Below, piece after piece: positions 11,429 through 22,533 of a stretch of 64,000 nt of DNA. Numbering within the stretch: position 1 is the first letter of the stretch; each line of letters begins with the position of its first letter. Source of the DNA: Piper betle (lineage: Eukaryota; Streptophyta; Magnoliopsida; Piperales; Piperaceae); assembly GCA_033002965.1 (NCBI GenBank), contig JAURVB010013967.1, forward strand, positions 58,039 to 122,038, in the 5' to 3' direction. A program made the position numbers and the translations under genes. A model generated the notes under the pieces. It searched no databases, was not told the origin of the DNA, and saw only the letters and a program-made list of their open reading frames with translations.

Positions 11429-11866
11429 GTCTTGACACTGCCAAATGGTAATGAAGGATTTGTACTCTTCAGCGATGCATCTTTGTTGGGTTTAGGATGC
11501 ATCCTTATGCAAGAAGGTATGGTGGTGGCCTATGCCTCTCGTCAATTGAAGAATCATGAGCAAAATTATGCAACCCATGACTTGGAACTGGCAGCAGTGG
11601 TTTTTGCCCTGAAGATTTGGAGACACTACTTGTACGGAGCCCAATTCGATGTCTTCACTGACCACCAGAGTTTGAAGTATATCTTCACCCAAAATGACCT
11701 TAACCTTCGACAGAGGCGGTGGATAGAATATTTGAAGGACTACGACTTCCAAATCTTATACCATCCAAGGAAAGCGAATGTGGTAGCTGACACGTTGAGT
11801 CGGAAGGGCAAAGTGGACAAAAGTCAACAGCTAGCTAGACATTGGCCAAGTCAGCAGAAGTGGTAA
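11375..11866 (+). pseudogene. Element E: RT linker fused to RNase H
   Basis: 163-residue open frame. Residues 1-18 are the RT entry linker and 19-145 an RNase H domain, which degrades RNA in the RNA:DNA hybrid during reverse transcription. Expected acidic residues are visible: D34 in LFSDAS, E71 in THDLELA, D96 in FTDHQSL and D139 in NVVADTLSR. The frame ends through a one-base loss near 11845, after which integrase continues in another frame. The fold looks intact, but RT is missing. The Met start lies inside the linker and is not a real start. Confidence 0.88.
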
Positions 11867-12831
11867 CTATCAACCCGGTGGAGCAACTAACAAGCTTACT
11901 GGCAAATTTGGTTGTTTCCAATGATTTATTTGGTCGTGTTAAGCTAGCACAAATGGGCAATGAGGAGCTGAATAAAATGTTGGACAAGATTCCTGACATT
12001 ATAGCTGATTCCAATAGTGTGATCAGATTTAGAGGAAGGTTGTGTGTACCCAAGGGTAATACATTGAGGCGGAATATATTGGAGGAGGCTCATCGCTCAA
12101 AGTTCTCGATACACCCTGGAGTTACTGAAATGTATCATGATTTAAAGCGAAACTACTGGTGGATTGGGATGAAGAGGGATGTGGTGGATTTTGTCTCTAA
12201 GTGTCATACTTGCCAACAGATCAAAGCCCAACATCAACTACCTAGAGGACTATTGCAACCTTTAGAAATACCAATGTGGAAATGGGAGTGTGTCACATGC
12301 GATTTTATTTCAAGGCTCCCAAGAACTCAAATGAAGCATGACTCCATATGGGTAGTTGTGGACCGATTAACTAAGGTAGCTCACTTCATCCCCATGAAAT
12401 CAATGAGAACGACGGAATACCTAGCAGAATTATGTGTTGACAATTTTGTTAAGTTGCATGGGATTCCAAAGGAGATAGTCTCTGACCGCGATCCCCGATT
12501 GAACTCACATTTATGGGAAGCTTTCCAAAAAGCCACAGGAACTCAAATTAAGTTGAGTACAACATATCATCCCCAAACTGATGGTCAGAGTGAGAGGACT
12601 ATTCAAACTTTGGAAGATTTGTTTAGAGCTTGTATACTTGGTTGGGGAGGTGACTGGGAGAAACACTTAGCTTTGGCTGAATTCACCTACAATAACTCTT
12701 ACCAAGGTAGTATAGGGATGGCACCATTTGAAGCCTTATATGGTAGGCTCTGTAGATCTCCATCGTGCTGGTTGGAGTCTACCGAAGCAGTAATAGTCAG
12801 ACCAGATATGGTAAGGGAAGCACCTGCAAAG
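11842..12831 (+). pseudogene. Element E: integrase
   Basis: Longest coding stretch in the window (331 codons with the LTR read-through tail). Integrase would join element cDNA to host DNA. The zinc domain is H84-x6-H91-x29-C121-x2-C124. The catalytic core is D154 (TCDF), D215 (VSDRD) and E251 (GQSERT), a correct D,D-35-E spacing. It continues through NNSYQ and APFEALYGRLCRSPSCW. It is cut at about 12831 by direct fusion to LTR sequence, so the C-terminal domain and chromodomain are absent. Stop-free over more than 300 codons, unlike its relatives. Confidence 0.9.
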
Positions 12832-15084
12832 GGTTGACTCGATACCGACTCGAGTTAAAAATAATACGAACACGTAATAAATCTTTAAAGATAATTATTT
12901 TAATGTATGGGTAAAGTTAGTAAACTAACTAATGATTGTAGGAAATCGCCACGATTAATAAAAATACAGTAATGATAAACGGTCGATAATTAATCGACAT
13001 ACTATAAGTGATTAATTTTAAATTTAATATTTATAAGGGATTAATAAAATAAAGATTTTACCTTTACCTTATTAAATTTAATATTAGGTAAATAAAGTGA
13101 TTATTTTAATAACAAATAAGTAATCTAGAAAATAAGTTATTAAACTATAGTCGTGTAGCAATCAGTAGCGTCGAACCTAAACAGAATAATGAAAATAAAT
13201 AAAGTTCGAAACTTTATTGAGTCGAATAATTTAAAATAATTGTATTAATAATATTTTTGAATAATACAAATTATTTTAAATAATTTAATTGAACAACTTA
13301 ATTAATTAAATTGCTATAAATAATAGTAGCGATAAAAAATAATTATAACCATAAACTAAATCATCAAGATCCGGGTTAAGTAATTATCGTTGCAAAGGAA
13401 AATTAAATACTTGTTTTGTAGTAATAATTATTTTATCAATTGTTAGGTATTATTTATGATTTAGATAATTAATTTAAAATGTAAAGTAGGACTTAAATGA
13501 TTAAATCACCTGAATAATTTAATATTTAATATTGTTGAATTTTAATAGTGATATATATATTAGTCATTTAGTAGCATGCATTCCTACTCGAATAAAATTA
13601 TACTTATGTATAATTTTATGTTCTCGTTTAGATTAGGATTGTTGGTCGCAATTGCGAGTTCGAAATATCCAGGTCCATATAATAATTTGAAATGTTGTAC
13701 TTTCCCTTGTTGGCAGCCCAGGTCGGCCTGACCCTAGATTCGACCACCATGCACTGTATTACAATCGGGGTCAAGGAATTGACTCAGTCCAGACACGGGA
13801 CCGCACCTTTAAAATTACTATGTGTGTTTGTATAATTATTTGAAATGTTATATTATCCGTATAATTATTTGGAACGTTGTATTGTCCGTATAATTATTTG
13901 AAATGTCATATTTTTCTAAAACTGGTATAACTACACGAAATGTTGTATTTTTCCCAAATTAGTAGCCTTTGTCGGCACCTAATCTCAGAATGAGCTAGGA
14001 GACGATTTTTAATCTCAGAATGAACTAGGAGACCATGCCAATTCTCAAAATTAATTGGGAGACAACCTAATCTCAGAATGAGCTGGGAGACGTTCTCTAA
14101 TCTCAGAATGAGTTGGGAGACAATTTCTAATCTCAGAATGAACTTGGGGACCATGACTAATCTCAAAAGAATTGGGACACCACTTAATCTTAGAATGAGC
14201 TAGGAGACAATTTCTAATCTCAGATTGAACTGGGAGACCATGACTAATCTCAAAATAAATTGGGAGACCACCTAATCTCAGAATGACCTGGGAGACAATT
14301 TTTAATCTCAGAATGAACTGGGAGACCATGACTAATCTCAAAATGAATTGCGAGACCCTTTAATCTCAGAATGAGCTGGGAGACAACTTCTAATCTTAGA
14401 ATGAACTGGGAGACCATTACTAATCTCAAAATAAATTGGGAGACCACCTGATCTCAGAATGAGCTGCGAGATGATTTCTAATTTCAGAATGAACTGGGAG
14501 ACCATGACTAATCTCAAAATGAATTGGGAGACCATCTAATTTCAGAATGAGCTGGAGACGTTTTCTAATCTCAAAATGAGCTGGGAGACGACTTTTACTA
14601 ATCTCAGAATGACTTGAGAGACAAATTACTAATTTAAGAGTGACCTGAGAGATAATTACTAAGGACTTGTGTAATAATAATTAAAAACGGGTGAAATGAT
14701 AATAGGGATTTTATTGTCTTGTTTCATTTAATTATGCGGGTTAGTGGTTTTATCACTAACGCAGAATTGCCTCCGCAGGTGAGCAGCATTGGACTAAAGA
14801 ATAGAAGTGTGGTTGGTGGTGCTTTCACCAACCTGAGGTATGGTAAATTGATAATAAAAGTTGGACTTCCTTATTATTCTCTTGTGTTATAAATGTGGCT
14901 ATGGGAAATGGTCTAAGACTGTGGGACAGTTATTTTATATTTTAAAGAACATGATTTATTGTTATGATTTATATTATATGTTGCGAGACTTATTTGCGGT
15001 ATTTCAATTCATGTTCTGGGATGTTACATTTACATTACCTATATATTTAAGTAAAACCCGGTCCGGTTCGGGCAGGTTGTTACA
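12832..15084 (+). repeat. 3' LTR of element E, 5'-truncated
   Basis: Begins inside the LTR at GGGTTGACTCGATACCGACT (compare 4943 onward in the 5' LTR) and ends GGTTGTTACA before the target duplication. About 1.1 kb of the 5' end, with the PPT and pol end, was lost. It carries the intact 88-bp array. Confidence 0.9.
13979..14640. repeat. 88-bp higher-order minisatellite, intact copy
   Basis: Three variant units (30+30+28 bp) repeat as a block of exactly 88 bp: equivalent units begin at 14273, 14361, 14449 and 14537. The minus-strand ORFs at 13906-14535 translate the array and are not genes. Confidence 0.92.
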
Positions 15085-15089
15085 GTTGT

Positions 15090-15648
15090 CCACCCTCCAA
15101 ACCCCATCCTAGACTCCTAGGACGCTAGGAGACTACAATTCCCTTATCCTAACCCAATTGATTACATAGCATAGCACGTTGATGAAGCAACAGCACAACA
15201 AAATGAACATGAATTTGTGAAACAGCAGCAAGTTTACATGACGCCCATGAATGGAGAAAGTAGCAGAACTTTACCCGATGATCATGAATTGACGAAGCAT
15301 GGTGATTAAGAAATGCATGAAAACTAAGATTAGGGAGATAGGAAGGCTACCCAAGCAAGGAAGATGCCGGCTCTGAGTGAGGAAGAGGAGAAGAAGATCA
15401 GAGCGTAATGACACCCCTCACAATTTATAAAATGAAAAATGGCGTCCCTTCAAAAATGGCTAGGGTATGTGAAAACACACCAACACACGTATTTTATTCC
15501 TTTAACCGGGTAACTGGGTAAGAATAAAATATTTAAGTGGGTAGACTTAACTCGGTAGAGAATATAATATAATTAATATTAATTCTCTAACGTTCGATCC
15601 TTCCCTGTCCGAGTCAAATATATTAAAATTTTTTCCACGGTCTTTACA
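15090..15648 (-). mobile_element. Family T LTR of element F, part 2 (minus)
   Basis: Continues the LTR broken at 3762 and matches 28490-29007 of element H. It ends with the inverted LTR start (CACGGTCTTTACA). Directly to its right, ATCTCCCCAACTT is the inverted polypurine tract. Confidence 0.85.
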
Positions 15649-16850
15649 ATCTCCCCAACTTTATGATTAACTTTATTTATTTCTTCGGGATTAGTTCATG
15701 CTACTACAAATATAAACGCCTATGCCACAAACATGGTAGGGTATTTCCTTGTCATTTCTTGTTCAGTCTCCCATGTAGCTTCCCTAACCCTTGATTTTTC
15801 ACAATACCTTTACCAAAGGAATTTCCTTGTTCTTGAGTGTCTTTATTTTTCTTGCCTAGATGCGGTCGGTTTTCCTCGTAGGTTAAATTTGATTGTTGCT
15901 CAAAGTCTTCAAAATTTGTAATGATATGATCTTCATCCCGTACATATTTCTTTAGCACTAACACATGGAAAACATTGTGTACACCAGCTAGGCTTGGTGG
16001 CAATGCTAATCTATATCACAATTCCCAACACAATCCAGGATTGGAAACGGTCCTATGAATCTTGGCTTCAACTTCCCTCCTTTATGGATCAGCATAACTC
16101 TTTTGTCGATCCTGAATGAGTTTCACCTTTTCAGTTTCTTCCCTCACCATCTATGGCTCGACTATAACTGCTTCGGTAGACTCTAGCCAGCACGATGGAG
16201 ATCTACAAGGCCTACTATATAAGGCTTCAAATGGTGCCATCCCTATACTGGCCTAGTAAGAGTTATTGTAGGTAAATTCAGCCAAGGCTAAGTGTTTCTC
16301 CCAGTCACCTCCCCAGTCAAGAATGCAAGCTCTTAACAAATCTTCCAAAGTTTGAATAGTCCTCTCACTCTGACCATCAATCTGGGGATGATACGCTATA
16401 CTTAGCTTGATTTGGGTCTCCATGGCTATTCGAAAAGCTTCCTAGAAATGTGAGATGAATAGGGGATCGCGGTCAGGGACTATCTCCATTGGAATACCAT
16501 GCAATTTGACAATATTGTCGACATACAATCCTGCCAGGTATTCTGCAGTCCTCATTGATTTTGTGGGGATGAAGTGAGCTACCTTAGTTAGTCGGTCCAC
16601 AACCACCCATATGGAGTCATGCTTCTTCTGAGTCCTTGGGAGCTCTGCAATAAAATCGCATGTGACACACTCCCATTTCCAAGTTATTATTTGTAAAGGT
16701 TGCAATAGTCTCCCAGGTAGTTGATGTTGGGCTTTGATCTGTTGGCAAGTCTGACACTTGGAGACAAAATCCACAACATCCGTTGTCATTCCAATCCACC
16801 AGTCGGTTCACTTTAAATCCTGATACATTTTAGTAACTCCATGGTGTATC
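15649..16850 (-). pseudogene. Element F: integrase and chromodomain end of pol
   Basis: Minus strand. 15752-16003 holds the integrase tail and chromodomain start (VFHV..LKKYVRDEDHIITNF), then a frameshift. 16442-16811 carries CQTCQQIKAQHQLPG, KWECVTCDFIAELP, DSIWVVVDRLTKVAHFIP and VPDRDP. Between them (16010-16440) lie degraded SERTIQ and NNSYQ regions. The second catalytic Asp context reads VPDRD instead of VSDRD. Stops and frameshifts make it inactive. Confidence 0.85.
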
Positions 16851-17426
16851 AAGAACTTCCTCTAAATCTGATCCACTGAAACTTTGTCCTTCAAGATAAT
16901 ATGACCAAGGATGTTTACCTCCTTCAACTAGGAGTTACACTTTGACAGCTTGGTGAATAGTTGATTTTCTCTCAGGACTTGAAGAGTAATGGACATATGC
17001 TTCACATGCTCTTCTTCATTATTTGAATAGACCAGAACGTCATCTATAAACATGACAATAAACTTATCCAAGTATGCTTAAAAACTATGTTCATTAGTGA
17101 CATAAAGGTCGCTGGTGCATTTGTTTGCCCAAAAGGCATGACCAGAAACTGATAATGTCCATATCGTGTTCAGAAAGCTGTTTTCTATATGTCTAACTCC
17201 TTTACTTGCAACTGGTGATAACCAGACCACAAGTCTATCTTAGGAAATACTCCGGTTGTTTTTAGCTGATCATACAAGTCATCAATCCTTGGTAAGGGTT
17301 ACCGATTCTTAACTGTCACTTGATTGATTTTTTGATAGTCAATACACAGCCGAAGTGATTCATCTTTCTTCTTCAGAAAAGAACAGGAGCTCCCCAGGTT
17401 GAAGTACTTGGTCTGATGAAGCCTAC
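16851..17426 (-). pseudogene. Element F: reverse transcriptase, fused to integrase by deletion
   Basis: Minus-strand RT remnants: the FVDD region (about 17030-17060), MPFG (about 17135) and IDYQKINQ-like and KNR.PLPRIDD motifs (17290-17350) are recognisable but frameshifted. Near 16885 the RT thumb region (KEVNILGHIILK) runs straight into the integrase zinc domain (HHGVTKMYQDLK), so RNase H is deleted. Confidence 0.8.
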
Positions 17427-18230
17427 CTACAACGACTCTTCTAGTTGACTCTTTAACTCCTTGAGTTCTGCTAGAGCCTTGCAGTATGGTGATTTAGAAA
17501 TTGGTGTTGTTCCAGGAGCTAAGTCAATGGCAAACTCCACTACCCGCTTAAGAGGTAACCCTAAAAGTTCGTCTGGGAATACATCGAGAAACTCTGCTAC
17601 CGCAGGAATCATGGACAACTCTTTGGGGTTTGACTCAAACTCAACTAAGTTAGTCAAATAGGCTTTACAACCCTCACCAAACAACTCGACTAACCTCACC
17701 ACTCGACACGGTACAAGAAGATGGATCATGCAAATACCCTTGGAAAATTACCCCCAACTCACAGCTACAAGGTTTTGTCACCACTCTCTTCCCTTTACAG
17801 TCAAGAAAAACCTGGTGTGCTGACAACTAGTCCATTCCCAATAGTGCATCATACCCTTTTACCCCATACATGATAAAGTTCCCACATAGGGTTCCCTTGC
17901 ATATATAAGGATAGGTTAGTAACTCCCAAAGTTGTGACTTCATTGTCTCCCCGTTGTAGTAGTGACTCTTTAGTACTTGGATAATGGGGATGCTTGGAGT
18001 CCTAACCTCCTAACTATTTGAAATGAAATGAATGAATGTGAACACCCCAAATCAAATATAACATCTACAATGACTCGCTCGATTATAATTTTACTCAGAT
18101 ACTGTGATCATCCTCCACAACTTCATCGACCTTAACTGCATAGAGGTCACCTTCCCTTTGTCTGCCGGTTGTGCAGGTGTTAGGTAGCGTATAGGAGCTT
18201 GTGCCTTCTCTCTCAGGTTGCTCCTATTGT
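17427..18230 (-). pseudogene. Element F: protease and RT linker
   Basis: 17427-17729 reads ELFGEGCKAYLTNLVE, the DVFPDELLGLP linker and DLAPGTTPISKSP, parallel to element A at 900-1104. Protease motifs continue in broken frames up to about 18100. Non-functional. Confidence 0.8.
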
Positions 18231-19155
18231 TGCTTCAGAGGCTGACAACACTCCTTTGTATGTGTCCGTCCTTCTGCAATTGTAGCACCTCATGGGCTCC
18301 TACACTGAATGCATCTTGTTGTAATTTTTACATCGCCTCAACGGGATATCTTGAAACTTCCTTTTAAGGTTCCCCTCTATGTTCCCTTGGCAGTTCTATT
18401 GCTAGTGTCCTGCTAACCTGTTTTGGTTACTAACAGGGTTGGCATTTTTGTGCTGTGAAGTAACCTTTCCTTGCTTCTGTGTACGGTCATACTCGAACAC
18501 CAACTCTTGAGTAGTGGCTGAATCGATCACCTCGGTTATCGTACTCCTTGGCGATGTAGCAATCTTACCCCTCAATTCTAGCTTCAATCCCCAAAAGAAT
18601 TTGTCAGCTCTAGCCTTATCAGTTGCCAGAATCCCAGGTGCAAAACGCTCCAGCTGTAAGAATTTCTTGGCATATTCCCGGACTGAATCCTCCCTCTAAA
18701 CCAAATTGGCAAACTCTAGTGCTTTCTTCTGGACAACGGACTCTGGAAAATATTGTCCATTTAAAGCTGCCACAAATTCCGCCCACGTGATAGAAGAAAT
18801 CTCACGTCGATGGAATGTGGTTTTTTCCATGGATTTCCACCAGTAAGATGCTTCCTCCTAAAGCATGCAAGTTGCCAACCTCACTTGATGGCATTGGAGC
18901 ACAGACAGAGCCCTAAACGCTTTTTGGGTAATGTCTATCCAGCTCTCCGCCTTTATTCGATTGATCCCTCTAACAAATACCTCAGCTCCATTCTTCCTGA
19001 ATTTTTCCACAGTGTGTAACGGTCACTATCATCAACAACTGCCGGCAACACTTGTTGGACTACCGGTGGAACTGGGTCTGGAAGTTCCCCTCGCTCGTCC
19101 GTGTCTGCTAACCCTGCCAACCCTGCCAACCCTGGGGCACTCCCCTAACCACCAT
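18231..19155 (-). pseudogene. Element F: gag
   Basis: Minus-strand gag from the N-terminal Gly/Pro-rich leader (about 19155) to the nucleocapsid (about 18235). Capsid motifs match the plus-strand copies at 19170-19660 and 39750-39945. The knuckle begins C-Y-N-C, but a one-base loss then shifts the frame before the His. The frame 18402-18587 matches element A. The 5' end stops at 19155, where an opposite-strand gag copy begins. Confidence 0.85.
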
Positions 19156-19466
19156 CTAGAGTGAGGTTGGCAACATGCATGCTTTAGGAGGAAGCATCTT
19201 ACTGGTGGAAATCCATGGAAAATACCACATTCCATCGACGTGAGATTTCTTCCATCATGTGGGCGGAATTTGTGGCATCTTTCAATGGACAATATTTTCC
19301 AGAGCCCATTGTCTAGAAGAAAGCACTAGAGTTTGCCAATTTGGTTTAGGGGGAGGATTCAGTCCGAGAATATGCCAAGAAATTCTTACAGCTGAAGCAT
19401 TTTGCACCTGGGATTCTGGCAACTGATAAGGCTAGAGTTGACAAATTCTTTTGGGGATTGAAGCTC
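19156..19466 (+). pseudogene. Fragment G1: gag piece in opposite orientation
   Basis: Plus-strand capsid fragment from [16 protein letters not shown] to LATDKARVDKFFWGLK. It abuts the minus-strand gag of F at about 19155-19166 across a GTGA overlap, and at 19466 it abuts a second copy of the same gag region (G2). It is a duplicated and rearranged scrap. Confidence 0.8.
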
Positions 19467-19660
19467 TTTCTATGCCCCACCGCCATCAAATGAGGTTTGC
19501 AACATGCATGCTTCAGGAGGAAGCATCTTACTAGTGGAAATCCATGGAAAAGACCACATTCCATCGACATGAGATTTCTTCCATCACATGGGCAGAATTT
19601 GTGGCTGCTTTCAATGGACAATATTTTCCAGAGCCCGTTGTCCAGAAGAAAGCACTAGAG
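19467..19660 (+). pseudogene. Fragment G2: gag piece fused to RT linker
   Basis: Repeats the capsid segment of G1 ([43 protein letters not shown]) in one frame. At about 19655 ALEF (gag) becomes AIDLAPG (RT linker) without a frame break. The donor sequences share GAGTTYGCCA at the join. Protease and nucleocapsid are removed. Confidence 0.85.
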
Positions 19661-20395
19661 TTCGCCATTGACCTAGCACCTGGTGTAACACAAATTTCTA
19701 AAGCACCATACTGCATGGCTGCAGTAGAACTCAAGGAGTTTAAAGAGTCAACTAAAGAGTTGTTGCAGGTTGGTTTCATCCGGCCAAGTACTTCACTCTG
19801 GGAGCCCCTATTCTTTTTGTGAAGAAGAAAGATGGATCACTGTGGCTGTCGATTGACTATCGACAACTCAATCAAGTGAAAGTTAAGAATCAGTACCCCT
19901 TATTGAGGATTGATGACTTTGATCAGCTAAAAATAGCCATAGTATTTTCTAAGATAGACTTGCGGTTTGGTTATCACCAGTTGCGAGTAAAAGAGTCAGA
20001 CATACAAAAAACAGCTTTCTGAACACAATTTGGACATTATGAGTGTCTGGTTATGCCTTTTGGTCTAACAAATACACCAGCGGCCTTTGTGTCACTCATG
20101 AACACAGTATTTCACGCATACTTGGACAAGTTTATTATCGTGTTTGTGGATGACATTCTGGTCTATTCAAATAATGAACAAGAGCATTTGAAGTGCCTGT
20201 CCATTACTCTTCAAGTTTTGAGAGAAAATCAACTGTTCGGCAAGTTCTCAAAGTATGACTTTTGGTTGAAGGAGGTAAACTTCCTTAGTCATATTATATC
20301 AAAAGCCGGAGTTGCAATGGATCCATCAAAAGTAAAAGCAGTTACTGATTGGCCACAACCCCAAGTCAGTCACTGACATCAGAAGCTTTCTGGGT
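19661..20395 (+). pseudogene. Fragment G2: reverse transcriptase
   Basis: Nearly full-length RT. It contains [43 protein letters not shown] and KTAF, a TGA stop at 20020-20022 where Arg is expected, then MPFGLTNTPAAF. The catalytic box FVDD is at 20143-20154. It ends LSHIISKAGVAMDPSK and WPQPQ. The box is intact, but stops and a frameshift at about 20376 inactivate it. Confidence 0.92.
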
Positions 20396-20960
20396 TTAGA
20401 GGGTTACTACAGGAAATTCATGAAAGACTTCTCCTTAGTAGCATCGCCGATGACCAAGCTCACAAGGAAAGGAGTCAAGTTTGAATGGAGTAGTAAGTGT
20501 GAGGAGAGTTTTCAATCTCTAAAGAAGAGTCTACCAACTGCATCAGTCTTGATACTACCAAATGGTAATGAAGGATTCGTAGTCTTCAGTGACGCGTCCT
20601 TGTTAGGTTTAGGTTGTGCCCTTATGCAGGGAGGCAAAGTGGTGGCCTATGCCTCTCATCAATTGAAGATTCATGAGCAAAATTAGGCAACCCATAACTT
20701 GGAACTGGGAGGAGTAGTTTTTGCACTGAGGATTTGGAGACACTACTTGTATGCAGCCTAGTTCAAAGTCTTCACTGACCACCAGAGTTTGAAGTATATC
20801 TTCACCCAAAATGACCTTAACCTTCGACAAAAGCAGTGGCTAGAGTATTTTAAGGACTACGACTTCCAAATCTTATACCACCTAGGGAAAGCGAATGTAG
20901 TAGCAGACGCGTTGTGTCGGAAGGGCAAGGTGGACAAAGGTCAGCAGCTAGCTAGACTTT
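20396..20960 (+). pseudogene. Fragment G2: RNase H
   Basis: Starts GYYRKFMKDFSLVASPMTKL. It continues with [28 protein letters not shown], then TAG and TAA stops at 20684-20763, then [13 protein letters not shown] and [11 protein letters not shown] in a later frame. Acidic residues are present, but several nonsense mutations are visible. Confidence 0.88.
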
Positions 20961-22150
20961 AGGCCATGTTAGCAAAAGTGGTGGCTATCAACCCTGTCGA
21001 GCAACAGAAAGGGTTATTAGCCAATTTGGGTTATTTCCAATAATTGGTTGATCGTGTTAAGCTAGCACAAATGGTTGATGAGGAGCTGAATGAAATGTTG
21101 GACAAGACTCCTGACATTGTAGCTGATTCCAATAGTGTGATCAGATTTAGAGGAACCCAAGGATGACGCACTGAGGCGGAATATCTTGGAGGAGGCTCAT
21201 CGCTCAAAGTTCTCAATACACCCTAGAGTTAATAAAATGTATCAGGATTTAAAGCGAACCTACTGGCGGATTGGGATGAAGAGGGATGTTGTGGATTTTG
21301 TCTTCGAGTGTCAGACTTGCCAACTGATCAAAGCCCAACATCAACTACCTGGAGGACTATTGCAACCTTTAGAAATACCAACTTGGAAATGGGAGTGTGT
21401 CACATGCAAGTTTATTGCAAAGCTCCCAAAGATTCATAAGAAGCATGACTCCATATGGGTAGTTGTAGACTGACAGACTAAGGTAGCTCACTTCATCCCC
21501 ACGAAATCATTGAGGACAATGGAATACCTAGCATGATTGTATGTCGATAATATTGTCAAGTTGTATGGGATTCCAAAGGAGATTGTCTCCGACCAAGATC
21601 CCCTATTCACCTCACATTTTTGGGAAGCTTTCTAAAAGCCATGGGGACCCAAATCAAGCTGAGTACAGCATATCATCCCCAAACTGATGGTCAGAGTCAG
21701 AGAACTATTCAAACTTTGGAAGATTTGTTGAGAGCTTGCAATCTTGACTGGGGAGTGACTGGGAGAAACACTAATCCTTGGCTGAATTTACCTACAATAA
21801 CTCTTATCAAGTTAGTATAGGGATCGAACCATTTGAAGCCTTATATGGCAGGCCATGCAGGTCTCCATCATGCTGGCTAGAGTATACCAAAGTAGTTATA
21901 GTCGGGCCAGAGATGGTGAGAGAAGCAACTAAAAATGTGAAACTTAATCAACAAAGGCTTAAGGCAGCTCTGGATCGACAGAAGAGTTATGCTGATACTC
22001 GAAGGAGGACCTAGAGTTCCAAGTTAGGGAGTTTGTGTACCTAAAGACATCTCCTAGGAAGGGGCTGATCAGATTTAGAACATCAAGGAAGTTGAAGCCA
22101 AGATTCATAAGACCGTTCCCAATCCTGGATCGAGTGTGAAATTGTGCATA
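20961..22150 (+). pseudogene. Fragment G2: integrase
   Basis: Zinc domain at 21186-21320 (HRSKFSIHPRVNKMY, CQTCQLIKAQH), core at 21380-21760 (WKWECVTCKFIAKLP, with Lys in place of the first catalytic Asp; SDQDPLF; HPQTDGQSQRT, with Gln in place of the catalytic Glu), then NNSYQVSIGIEPFEALYGRPC. Two of the three D,D,E residues are replaced, besides stops and frameshifts. Confidence 0.88.
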
Positions 22151-22533
22151 TCGAATAGCATTGCTACCAAGCCTAGTTGGAGTACACAATGTTTTCCATG
22201 TGTTCATGCTAAAGAAATATGTACGAGATGAGGATTATATAATAGCAAATTTCAAAGTTTTAAGCTACAATCAAATTTAACCTACGAGGAAAAACCGGTT
22301 TGCATCCTGGCACGAGAAATAAAGACACTCAGGAATAAGGAAATTCCTTTGGAAGAACTATTGAGGAAAAATCAGGGGTTAGAGGAAGCTACATGGGAGA
22401 ATGAACAAGAAATGGCAAGGAAATGCCCTAGCCTATTTGTGGCATAAAATTGTTATAATTGTAGTAGCATGAACCAATACCAAAGAAATAATTAATCAAG
22501 ATTGTTCTATTGCCCGTTATGATATTTCAGGGA
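22151..22533 (+). pseudogene. Fragment G2: chromodomain and 3' untranslated end
   Basis: VFHVFMLKKYVRDEDYIIANF leads into a frameshifted chromodomain comparable with the clean copy at 42225-42452. Non-coding sequence follows up to the truncated 3' LTR. The expected PPT and LTR start are deleted at about 22533. Confidence 0.75.

Larger units (their letters stand above)
3763..15084 (+). mobile_element. Element E: family T Ty3/gypsy retrotransposon, deleted interior
   Basis: Plus-strand LTR element with both terminal LTRs, TG..CA ends and an intact 5-bp target duplication GTTGT (3758-3762 and 15085-15089). It inserted into the minus-strand LTR of element F. Order: 5' LTR 3763-10134 (with a family 2 solo LTR inside), degenerate PBS, hAT-like insertion, 5' leader, gag scrap, RT N-terminal scrap, RNase H, integrase, then a 3' LTR lacking its first ~1.1 kb. 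Gag middle, protease, most of RT and the chromodomain end are missing, so the copy is dead. Confidence 0.9.

Noticed and set aside
13906..14535. Series of minus-strand ORFs with repeated VSQFILRL
   Set aside because: Translation of the 88-bp minisatellite; frames break and restart with the repeat units.
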